8,554 nucleotides of DNA from Planctomycetota bacterium (GCA_024274855.1 JAJSAJ010000771.1:1-8554); one strand, 5' to 3'; numbered from the stretch's first letter, positions 1 through 6,536 are shown. Notes: generated from the sequence alone by a model not told the origin. Numbers and translations: made by a program.

Positions 1-1903
1 AGATCAGGTCTGGGTCATCTCGATCGACGGCACAGATGAATCCGTCACCACCTCCGATTCGAATCCAGTCGGAGTTGACAGGTCCGTTGCCGGAATCCGA
101 ACGGTTGGGGCCACCCCAGCTGCCGTTATCCTGCAGGCCTCCGTAGACGTGGTAGTCTCGTTTTGGGCCAACTGCCACATGGTAGAATTGGCCGATCGCC
201 ACATGGTTATGATGGTCCCATGCCTGGCCTCGATCGTAGCTGACATAGAGGCCGCCGTCGTTACCCAGAATCACATGACGTCCGTCACGCGGGTCGATCC
301 ACATCGCGTGGTGGTCGGGGTGGACACCGGCCATCAGTCCCTTCGTGCTAAATGTGGTTCCTTCGTCTTTACTCAGATACAGCTGTGTGCCAAGCACCCA
401 GATGATCTTGCGGTCATTCGGGTCGACACGAATCTGGCTATAATACATCGGGCGCGGGTTGACACTATTGACACGGTTCCACGACTGACCGCCGTCTTGG
501 GAGTGGTAAACACCTCCATACTGAGCTCCTTGCGGCCCCTGCTGATCTTGGGAATTCTCACGTTGACCGCCCAGGAAGGCAGCGAACGGGCTGCCGGCCC
601 GCTTGCGTTCGGCGGGCGTCCGGGGCTGGCTCGGCGCATTCTTTTCCGCTTTTGTTTTCTGGGGTTTGTTTTTGTCCGGCTTGCCTTTCTTGGGTTGATC
701 CTTCGCTTGGCGGCTTTTCTTCGGTTCGGGAAGTTTTCCGAGCGTGATCTCGACATCCACACCCTTACGGTCGCGCACAACTTGCCATTTGATTTTGTCG
801 CCGGCCTGATGTTTTCGAACCTCTTGAAGCAACTCGCTGTATGAGTGGATTACCTTGCCTTCAACTGAGATGACGATATCCGATTCCTTGACTCCAGCAC
901 GTTCTGCAGGTCCTTTCGCCACGACTTGGATGATTCGTGCACCGACCTCCGCATCTTGGGCACGAATCCCAAGGTAGGGTGAATTGGGTGGCCACTGACC
1001 GATCTTTTCCGATTCCAGGATCAAGTAGACGTGGCGCGGATCTTTTTTGTAGTAGCAGATTCCGATGCGTCCCAATGGTCCAGTCGGTAGGCCCTTCGTT
1101 ATTTCGCGAAAAGTCTTGCCGCCGTTGGTTGTCTTGTACAATGCGGAACCGGGGCCAAATTTCTTCGCTGGATCGTTAGAATCGAATCCATCTCGTTGAC
1201 GTTCGTATGTGGCGACCAGCAGCGTATCGGGCTTCGTCGGGTCCATCCGCACATCGATCACACCGGTTTTATTGTCAACGAAAAGCACCCGCTTCCAGGT
1301 TTTTCCGCCATCCGTCGTTTTGAAGAGGCCCCGTTCATCGCTTGGCCCCCACAATCGTCCGAGCGCTCCGACATAGACCGTGTTCGGATTCGTCGGATGG
1401 ATGGCGATACGGCCGATTTGAAAACTCTTCTTCAGTCCCATGTTCTTCCAAGTCTTGCCACCATCGGCCGACTTATAGACACCGTCGCCCCAGGAGACAC
1501 TGTTTCGCGGGTTGGCTTCTCCCGTTCCAACCCAGACGATATTGGGATCACTCGGAGCGACTTGGACATCGCCGATGGAGACCGTGGTTTGGTGGTCAAA
1601 CTGGTGCTGGAATGTGATTCCGTTGTTGGTTGTTTTGAGTAGTCCACCGGATGCGGTTGCGGCCCACCAGATACTTGGATCTTTTTCATGGACTGCCAGC
1701 GCGGTGATTCGCCCGCTCATGTTGGCCGGCCCGATCGACCTCCATGCGAGCGTCTCGGTCCAACTACGCGGCAGCGCAGGCGATTTTTTGGCCGGCTTCT
1801 CCGTTGCTTTGTCCTGGGCCATCAACGGGCCGGAGGCAAACGACAGTCCAATCAGCAATGCCAATGCGTGGAAACGATGCGTATGCACGGTCCAGCTCCT
1901 CAT
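1..1903 (-). CDS. Secreted BNR/Asp-box (VPS10/sortilin-like) beta-propeller protein with inserted PDZ domain, partial (C-terminus outside window)
   Basis: I translated this minus-strand frame by hand from ATG at 1903; it stays open for 634 codons to the left edge, so the C-terminus is missing. Residues 1-29 form a signal peptide (basic start, hydrophobic LALLIGL core, PLMA|QD cleavage), so the product is probably exported. Asp-box motifs (S/TxDxGxTW type) occur near residues 91-98, 145-152, 196-203, 258-265, 468-475, 511-518 and 555-562, each in a propeller blade, as in sialidase/VPS10-like glycosyl hydrolase-related repeats. Between the fourth and fifth boxes, residues about 308-388 form a PDZ domain (PYLGIRA start, GPAERAGVKESDIVISVEGK core). 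A Lys/Pro-rich linker follows at about 392-435. The fold points to protein or glycan binding outside the cytoplasm; no enzymatic activity can be assigned. There is no obvious Shine-Dalgarno sequence. Plus-strand reading frames in this stretch are antisense shadows. Confidence 0.9.
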   Translation of the reverse strand, partial: MRSWTVHTHRFHALALLIGLSFASGPLMAQDKATEKPAKKSPALPRSWTETLAWRSIGPANMSGRITALAVHEKDPSIWWAATASGGLLKTTNNGITFQHQFDHQTTVSIGDVQVAPSDPNIVWVGTGEANPRNSVSWGDGVYKSADGGKTWKNMGLKKSFQIGRIAIHPTNPNTVYVGALGRLWGPSDERGLFKTTDGGKTWKRVLFVDNKTGVIDVRMDPTKPDTLLVATYERQRDGFDSNDPAKKFGPGSALYKTTNGGKTFREITKGLPTGPLGRIGICYYKKDPRHVYLILESEKIGQWPPNSPYLGIRAQDAEVGARIIQVVAKGPAERAGVKESDIVISVEGKVIHSYSELLQEVRKHQAGDKIKWQVVRDRKGVDVEITLGKLPEPKKSRQAKDQPKKGKPDKNKPQKTKAEKNAPSQPRTPAERKRAGSPFAAFLGGQRENSQDQQGPQGAQYGGVYHSQDGGQSWNRVNSVNPRPMYYSQIRVDPNDRKIIWVLGTQLYLSKDEGTTFSTKGLMAGVHPDHHAMWIDPRDGRHVILGNDGGLYVSYDRGQAWDHHNHVAIGQFYHVAVGPKRDYHVYGGLQDNGSWGGPNRSDSGNGPVNSDWIRIGGGDGFICAVDRDDPDLI

Positions 1904-1929
1904 CAATAATATCCAGGGTGTCAATCTTG

Positions 1930-1959
1930 AGAATAGAGAAGGATGGGAAACACGGTCAA
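1930..1959 (-). promoter_or_regulatory. Candidate sigma70-type promoter for the BNR/PDZ gene
   Basis: Read on the minus strand, TTGACC (1959-1954) and TATTCT (1935-1930) are separated by 18 bases. The -10 box ends about 26 bases before the ATG at 1903, giving a short leader. The -35 box lies in the edge of the 132-bp repeat; the other copy reads TTAACG at the same place. This is a motif match only, and promoter consensus in planctomycetes is poorly defined. Confidence 0.35.
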
Positions 1960-2079
1960 GGATTCGCCAATCAATAACTGTCGCACTCTTCGCGTACAGA
2001 CCCCCGTGGGCTCGCCCCATGGGTGAATCAGTCTCGCAGCTAAGGAGGATCGCCGCACGAACGCCCCCCAGTAAACGCG
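1948..2079 (+). repeat. 132-bp dispersed repeat, copy 1
   Basis: This segment matches 6289-6420 in the same orientation. By hand alignment there are about 6 substitutions and 2 single-base indels over 133 columns, roughly 94% identity; similarity stops sharply at both ends. It contains a stem-loop, CCCGTGGG (2003-2010), loop CTCGC, CCCATGGG (2016-2023), which pairs fully on a plus-strand RNA through one G-U pair. It has no clear terminal inverted repeats. A short shared reading frame starting MGESVSQLRR occurs in both copies but diverges at the repeat edge, so I do not call it a gene. It lies just upstream of the BNR/PDZ gene. Confidence 0.9.
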
Positions 2080-2352
2080 ACAACCATTGATCCGCCGGTC
2101 CTAACGTCATTCACTTCTCGAGGTGGGAAAATGCGAGACCGTGTGCGAGTCTCGTATCTTGTCTGCCGACATCGCGGCTGCCAGCTTAGTACCATCGTGT
2201 CCCGCAGCATGGCGTGTTGCAACCGGATCGCTATTGTTTTCGGTCGTTTTTAGTGTTTTTCGCGTCTGTTTGCCGAGAGGGGATGCGCAAAGACGCGATG
2301 CCGGCCCCCACAGAAAAAAGGTAGCCGTTCACGCCGCTGGGGCCTGGCGCGT

Positions 2353-2415
2353 TTTTCGGCGGAGAAAGCGTTCATTTACGCAAACGCATTTTGTCGCCGA
2401 AAATGGGTCTGACCC
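2353..2415. repeat. Nested inverted repeat followed by GGGTC-T-GACCC palindrome (REP-like)
   Basis: TTTTCGGCG (2353-2361) is perfectly complementary to CGCCGAAAA (2395-2403). Inside it GCGTT (2368-2372) pairs with AACGC (2383-2387), giving a long imperfect stem. Two bases further on, GGGTC (2405-2409), T, GACCC (2411-2415) forms a second palindrome. There is no T-run after it, so an intrinsic terminator is unlikely. A dispersed palindromic intergenic element is the best description; no second copy is present in this window. Confidence 0.5.
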
Positions 2416-2653
2416 CTTGGAAGCGAACCCAGAAAAGAAAACGTACGGATACGAGATGGTTCTGTAAACTTTGGGAAGAAGAATCGCACCTGGACGTTCG
2501 CGGGACAGAACAAGTGAACTATTAGCCAGCGCTGATGAATCCCCATAATCGGCAGATGGTATGTCGATTGCAGCTCGACCATTTGCTTTCACGAGCCATG
2601 AGATGTCATCCGAAACAAGACCTGTCGAGTTATCGCCTTGCATCGATCACCAA

Positions 2654-2795
2654 GGTCGATTAGTACTTGTTAGTGGTTCGGTTCCATGACGCTTGTGAAC
2701 CGTTACAATCGCACCCATGCTGAAGATGTTGATACGGCGTCTCACCGTAAGGACGTCGTTCTAAACGAACGTGTTTCAATGCCAGCTCGTGGCAT
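2654..2795 (-). other. Possible degenerate 23S rRNA fragment (ordered conserved blocks, 3'-terminal signature)
   Basis: Read on the minus strand, blocks resembling conserved bacterial 23S rRNA occur in the correct order. ACGAGCTGG (2790-2782), GTTTAGAACG (2766-2757) and GTGAGAC (2745-2739) correspond to the helix 91-92 region around the peptidyl-transferase centre. CTAACAAGTACTAATCGACC (2673-2654) corresponds to the gene's 3' end. The E. coli order is GAGCTGG-GTTTAGAACGTCGTGAGACAG, then much later CTAACCGGTACTAATGAACC. Here the blocks are separated by short unrelated inserts, and about 250 expected bases between the second and last parts are absent, so this is not a functional rRNA. Alternatively it may be a structured pyc leader that resembles rRNA by chance. 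The comparison is from memory. Confidence 0.3.
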
Positions 2796-2816
2796 CTGCA
2801 CCGAAAGCCGTTATTC

Positions 2817-3785
2817 ATGTCTGATATCCGACGTCTGTTAGTCGCTAATCGCAGCGAAATTGCAATTCGCGTTTTTCGCAGTGCTCACGAACTTGGCATT
2901 CGGACGGTTGCCGTTTATGCACACGAAGATCGGTATGCTCTGCACCGATTCAAGGCCGACGAGGCCTACCTGATTGGAAAACCGGGTGAGCCGATCGGGG
3001 CGTATCTGAACATCGACTCGATGATTGCTCTGGCCAAGAAACACGACATTGATGCGATCCACCCTGGTTATGGGTTTCTTTCCGAGAATCCCGATTTCGC
3101 ACTGGCGTGTGAGAAGGTCGGCATCATTTTCATAGGTCCTCGCGTGGAAACCCTTCGGCAGTTGGGGGACAAAATTACCGCTCGCGAGATTGCGCACAAG
3201 GCATGCGTACCCGTGCTGGGTGCCAGCGGGAAAGCGATTGTGGACGGCGCTGAAGGTCGACAGACTGCGGAAAAGCTGGGTTATCCTGTCATTTTGAAAG
3301 CGGCACACGGCGGCGGGGGCCGGGGGATGCGAGTTGTTCGCGACCCGGATCGCTTTGTTGAGATGTACGAACAAGCTCGGCACGAATCGCTCAACGCATT
3401 CGGCAGTCCAGATATTTTCGTTGAGACATACATTGAACACGCGCGGCATATTGAAGTTCAACTGTTGGGTGACAAGCACGGCAACCTGGTTCATCTACAC
3501 GAACGCGACTGCTCCGTGCAACGGCGGCATCAGAAGGTTGTTGAAATCGCGCCCGCGCCCGTGCTCGACGATCACATTCGGAAATCGCTGTACGAATCCT
3601 CGCTGGCAATCGGTCGCGAAGTGGGGTACGAGAATGCCGGCACCGTTGAGTTTCTAGTCGACGCGGATACGGGCAGATTCTTCTTCATTGAGGTCAACCC
3701 TCGTATTCAGGTCGAACATACGGTGACGGAGCAAGTGACCGGAATCGATATTGTCAAGTCACAGATTCTGATCGCACAAGGATAG
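2817..3785 (+). CDS. pyc: Pyruvate carboxylase, N-terminal part (biotin carboxylase domain, cut by in-frame TAG)
   Basis: This 322-residue product is the first part of a class I pyruvate carboxylase, the cytoplasmic enzyme that makes oxaloacetate from pyruvate, bicarbonate and ATP. Residues 5-115 are the biotin carboxylase N-domain (LLVANR, HPGYGFLSE). Residues about 116-320 are the ATP-grasp core, with GGGGRGM at 165-171 for nucleotide binding, HERDCSVQRRHQKVVE at 228-243, and the catalytic EVNPRIQVEHTVTE with E292, N294, R296 and E300. The usual NRGEIA reads NRSEIA (S13). Start is ATG 2817, with no strong ribosome-binding site. The frame ends at TAG 3783-3785, after LIAQG and before the biotin carboxylase C-subdomain, which continues in the same frame downstream. 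On its own this fragment should not be a complete biotin carboxylase. Confidence 0.9.
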   Translation: MSDIRRLLVANRSEIAIRVFRSAHELGIRTVAVYAHEDRYALHRFKADEAYLIGKPGEPIGAYLNIDSMIALAKKHDIDAIHPGYGFLSENPDFALACEKVGIIFIGPRVETLRQLGDKITAREIAHKACVPVLGASGKAIVDGAEGRQTAEKLGYPVILKAAHGGGGRGMRVVRDPDRFVEMYEQARHESLNAFGSPDIFVETYIEHARHIEVQLLGDKHGNLVHLHERDCSVQRRHQKVVEIAPAPVLDDHIRKSLYESSLAIGREVGYENAGTVEFLVDADTGRFFFIEVNPRIQVEHTVTEQVTGIDIVKSQILIAQG

Positions 3786-3791
3786 CGGTTG
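3778..3791 (+). promoter_or_regulatory. Possible reinitiation site: AAGGA then TTG just after the stop
   Basis: AAGGA at 3778-3782 is followed by TAGCGG and TTG at 3789-3791, a six-base spacing. A ribosome terminating at TAG 3783 could in principle restart at this TTG and make the rest of the carboxylase as a second chain. The AAGGA is also simply the coding sequence for Gln-Gly, so it may be fortuitous. Confidence 0.25.
3783..3785 (+). other. In-frame amber (TAG) stop inside pyc
   Basis: The reading frames on both sides (2817-3785 and 3789-6260) are the same frame and join to a continuous carboxylase of normal length: 1147 positions counting the stop, against a usual 1140-1180. The TAG is codon 323, in the loop between the ATP-grasp core and the C-subdomain (LIAQG-stop-RLADPG), a position of low conservation. 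One base change from CAG, TAC, TAT or another sense codon explains it. No frameshift is involved. Confidence 0.95.
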
Positions 3792-6260
3792 GCCGATCCC
3801 GGCATCATGATCGCCTCACAAAATGATGTGCAGACGCACGGCTATGCGATTCAATGCCGTGTCACGACGGAGGATGCGGCGAACGGTTTCGTGCCCGACT
3901 ATGGTCGCGTGGCGCACTATCGTTCGGCTGCCGGCATGGGCATACGACTCGATGCGGGCACGGCGTTTTCCGGAGCGGTTGTTTTTCCCTATTACGATTC
4001 ACTGTTGGTGAAGGTCACGGCATGGGCACGTCGTTTTCAGGACGCGACGATGCGCATGGAACGCTGCCTTCAGGAGTTTCGCGTTCGGGGCGTCAAGACG
4101 AACTTGCCGTTTCTAATCAAACTGGTGATGCATCCAACATTTTGCGACGGCCAATGCACGACGCGGTTCATTGACCAAACCCCCGAGTTGATCGAGTCAG
4201 CGCCGAGTCGCGACCGTGCCACGAAAGTGCTTGCGTTTTTGGCGGAGACCATCGTCAATGGCAATCGACTGGTCAAGGATCGGCCTCGATCGATACGGCG
4301 ATCGCGGGCGCCGGTTCCGACGATGGATGCGTTGGTTCCGGTTACGGATGGAACACGTCAACGACTCAAGACGCTCGGGCCCGATGAGTTTGCTTGTTGG
4401 ATTCGAGGGCATAAAGCATTGTTGCTGACCGACACAACGTTTCGCGACGCGCATCAGTCGCTTTTGGCTACGCGAATGCGCACCTATGATCTGCTGCAAA
4501 TCGCGGACGTGTACGCGCACCTTTGTTCCGACTTGTTCTCGCTGGAAATGTGGGGCGGTGCGACATTTGATACGTCGATGCGGTTCCTTAAAGAGTGTCC
4601 CTGGCGGCGGCTGACTGAATTGCGAGAGCGAATTCCGAACATCTTGTTTCAAATGCTACTTCGGGCTTCGAACGCGGTCGGCTACACGAACTATCCGGAC
4701 AACATTGTCAAAGCGTTTGTTCGGGAGGCTGCCGATGCAGGAATCGATGTGTTTCGAATATTTGACGCTTTGAATTGGCTACCCAATATGCGTGTGGCGA
4801 TGGAGGCCGCGCTGGAGACCGGTGCGCTTTGCGAGGCTGCGGTCTGCTACACCGGCGATATCCTGAATCCGGATCGAACGAAGTATGATTTGAAATACTA
4901 CGTTCACTTGGCGAAGGAACTCGAACGGATGGGGGCACATATCCTGGCGATCAAGGATATGGCCGGTTTGTGCAAGCCTTATGCGGCCCAGCTATTGGTC
5001 GAAACGCTGAAACAGGAAATCGGAATCCCAGTCCATTTTCATACTCATGATACGGCCGGAACTCAGGTCGGCGCGGTTTTGAAATCCGCCGAAGTGGGGT
5101 TGGACATTGCTGATGCAGCCATGGCTCCATTGTCGGGTGGGACGTCACAGCCGAACTTGAATACACTCCTTGAGGCGTTGCGATTTACGCGACGACAGTC
5201 GAGCCTCGATGCGCGGCACTTGGGGGATATATCGGAATATTGGCGCGCGGTTCGCGAGTTTTACACGCCGTTCGAAACGCCCGTGCTGCCGGCCGGCGCC
5301 GATCTTTATGAGCACGAGATGCCAGGTGGACAATATACCAATCTGTTCCAACAAGCGAGATCGCTCGGACTGGCCGACAGCTGGTCTAAAATCTGTCGTG
5401 CCTATGCCGAAGCCAATCAGATGCTTGGTGATATTGTTAAAGTTACGCCGACTTCCAAGGCGGTCGGGGACATGGCCCTGTTCATGGTCGGCAAGAACTT
5501 GACCGCCAAGGACATCCTGGATGGTAATCGCGATCTGGCGTTTCCTCAGTCGGTGATCGACTTGGTGAGTGGCAAGATGGGGCAGGCTGTCGGAGGTTTT
5601 CCCGAAGGGATCCGAGAATCGGTTCTCCGTGGCGAGGAGCCACTCCAAGGTCGGCCGGGGGCGACCTTGCCAAGTGCCGACTTCGATCAGGCGGCTGCCA
5701 CGATCCAACCGCTTTTGGACCGAGAGCCAAGTCATCGCGAGACTATTTCCTATTTGCTCTACCCTCGTGTGTTCGAGGATTTTGCCGTGGATCAGCGAAA
5801 ATACGGTGACACGAGTGTTCTGCCGACCCCTGTCTTCTTGTACGGCCTTGAGCCGGCTGAAGAGATTGCTGTCGATATTGAGCCCGGCAAAACGCTCATT
5901 ATCAAGTTCCTCGCCATCGGCGAGCCGCATGCAGATGGCCAACGGACGGTGTTTTTCGAGCTGAACGGCCAGCCGCGCGAAGTCAGCGTCTTGGATCGTT
6001 CACGGGAACCCGGCACGCCTCGCCGCCCCAAAGCCGACGGGTCTGACAACCGGCAAGTTGCGGCCAGTATGCCCGGCCTGGTTGTCACGATGATGGTCCA
6101 GCCCGGCGACGTGGTCGCAAAAGGCCAGAAGCTGCTAATGCTTGAAGCGATGAAGATGCAGACGACGATCCTTGCCGAACAAGCAGGCAAAGTCGGCCAG
6201 GTTCTAGTCGAGGCGGGGATGCAAGTTGATGCGGGCGATCTGTTGTTGACGATCGAATAG
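3789..6260 (+). CDS. pyc: Pyruvate carboxylase, C-terminal part (rest of biotin carboxylase, carboxyltransferase, biotin carrier)
   Basis: This frame continues pyc after the amber codon; the first possible restart is TTG 3789 (823 residues), which is uncertain. Residues 1-130 complete the biotin carboxylase C-subdomain (GYAIQCRVTTED; FPYYDSLLVKV). The carboxyltransferase domain follows, with DTTFRDAHQS at 215-224, the carboxylated lysine K389 in IKDMAGL, and metal ligands in HFHTHD (H418, H420). Conserved NAVGYTNYPDN lies at 295-305 and GTSQPN at 451-456. The tail carries a biotin/lipoyl carrier domain with EAMKM at 786-790, K789 being the biotinylated lysine (K1113 of the joined frame). Every active-site motif is intact and the remaining sequence is not decayed, which argues for a recent mutation, read error or tolerated stop rather than an old pseudogene. 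The gene ends at TAG 6258-6260 and converges on the downstream transporter gene. Confidence 0.92.
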   Translation: MADPGIMIASQNDVQTHGYAIQCRVTTEDAANGFVPDYGRVAHYRSAAGMGIRLDAGTAFSGAVVFPYYDSLLVKVTAWARRFQDATMRMERCLQEFRVRGVKTNLPFLIKLVMHPTFCDGQCTTRFIDQTPELIESAPSRDRATKVLAFLAETIVNGNRLVKDRPRSIRRSRAPVPTMDALVPVTDGTRQRLKTLGPDEFACWIRGHKALLLTDTTFRDAHQSLLATRMRTYDLLQIADVYAHLCSDLFSLEMWGGATFDTSMRFLKECPWRRLTELRERIPNILFQMLLRASNAVGYTNYPDNIVKAFVREAADAGIDVFRIFDALNWLPNMRVAMEAALETGALCEAAVCYTGDILNPDRTKYDLKYYVHLAKELERMGAHILAIKDMAGLCKPYAAQLLVETLKQEIGIPVHFHTHDTAGTQVGAVLKSAEVGLDIADAAMAPLSGGTSQPNLNTLLEALRFTRRQSSLDARHLGDISEYWRAVREFYTPFETPVLPAGADLYEHEMPGGQYTNLFQQARSLGLADSWSKICRAYAEANQMLGDIVKVTPTSKAVGDMALFMVGKNLTAKDILDGNRDLAFPQSVIDLVSGKMGQAVGGFPEGIRESVLRGEEPLQGRPGATLPSADFDQAAATIQPLLDREPSHRETISYLLYPRVFEDFAVDQRKYGDTSVLPTPVFLYGLEPAEEIAVDIEPGKTLIIKFLAIGEPHADGQRTVFFELNGQPREVSVLDRSREPGTPRRPKADGSDNRQVAASMPGLVVTMMVQPGDVVAKGQKLLMLEAMKMQTTILAEQAGKVGQVLVEAGMQVDAGDLLLTIE

Positions 6261-6288
6261 CCCACGCGGAACCCGTATTACCGACCTC

Positions 6289-6420
6289 AAACACCGTTAA
6301 GGATTCGCCAATCAATAACTGTCGCACTCTTCCGCGTGCAGACCCCCATGGGCTCGTCCCATGGGTGAATCAGTCTCGCAGCTAAGGAGGATCGCCGCAC
6401 GAACGCCCGCAGTAAACGCG
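6289..6420 (+). repeat. 132-bp dispersed repeat, copy 2
   Basis: This copy is about 94% identical to 1948-2079, in the same orientation, and starts 28 bases after the pyc stop. Its stem is perfect: CCCATGGG (6345-6352), loop CTCGT, CCCATGGG (6358-6365). The loop and stem differ from copy 1 at one base each, and pairing is kept on the plus strand. It contains AAGGAGGAT, but no start codon follows at suitable spacing in both copies. With no T-run after the stem it is not a standard terminator, although it could protect the pyc mRNA end. Confidence 0.9.
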
Positions 6421-6437
6421 CGAAATCCTCAGGACGT

Positions 6438-6465
6438 CCCGGCCCAGCGGGCGCTCCGCCCTCCC
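6438..6465 (-). repeat. GC-rich REP-like intergenic element
   Basis: Read on the minus strand this starts GGGAGGGCGGAGC and continues GCCCGCTGGGCCGGG. The start resembles the GGGAGGGCGAAGC at the right edge of the window (8542-8554). Both are intergenic. ACGT lies directly on each side (6434-6437 and 6466-6469), which could be chance. I infer a dispersed intergenic repeat family from two partial matches. Confidence 0.4.
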
Positions 6466-6518
6466 ACGTCAACAGCCGCCGTCAGCCGCCGCCAGCCAAT
6501 TCCGAGACACGCTCTGAG

Positions 6519-6536
6519 GAGTCTTCCAGGAGACTC
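6519..6536 (-). terminator. Hairpin at the end of the AI-2E transporter gene (weak terminator candidate)
   Basis: GAGTCT (6519-6524) and AGACTC (6531-6536) form a perfect 6-bp stem with a six-base loop. The stem touches the stop codon of the minus-strand transporter gene (6536-6538). No T-run follows on the minus strand, so it is at best a non-canonical terminator or a processing stem; it could also act between the convergent genes. Confidence 0.3.

Larger units (their letters stand above)
2080..2816. other. Gene-free intergenic stretch upstream of pyc
   Basis: No convincing protein gene is seen here. The stretch holds a hairpin at 2131-2157 (nine pairs including one G-U, nine-base loop), the nested inverted repeat at 2353-2415, and the 23S-like segment at 2654-2795. 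Short frames at 2123-2467 (plus, GTG start) and 2329-2643 (minus) lack a ribosome-binding site and recognisable domains, and both run through the hairpin repeat. The 5' leader and promoter of pyc should lie at the right end, but I cannot fix a promoter. Confidence 0.6.

Noticed and set aside
149..844. 231-codon plus-strand reading frame
   Set aside because: Antisense to the BNR/PDZ gene, whose minus-strand frame shows clear Asp-box and PDZ motifs.
2123..2467. 114-codon plus-strand reading frame with GTG start
   Set aside because: Low-complexity, Arg-rich product with no family resemblance; it also runs through the hairpin repeat.
2485..2560. 5S rRNA-like stretch on the plus strand (GAAC...CAGCGCTGATGA)
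   Set aside because: Some resemblance to the 5S core, but the expected GGGAGAGTAGG part of loop E and the closing helix are absent, and it is on the opposite strand to the 23S-like segment.
2329..2643. 104-codon minus-strand reading frame
   Set aside because: It has no ribosome-binding site, no recognisable domain, and its second half is simply the translation of the hairpin/palindrome repeat.
2817..6260. Natural two-subunit pyruvate carboxylase (PycA/PycB type)
   Set aside because: The break falls inside the biotin carboxylase domain, before its C-subdomain, not between domains, and both parts are in one frame separated only by a TAG.
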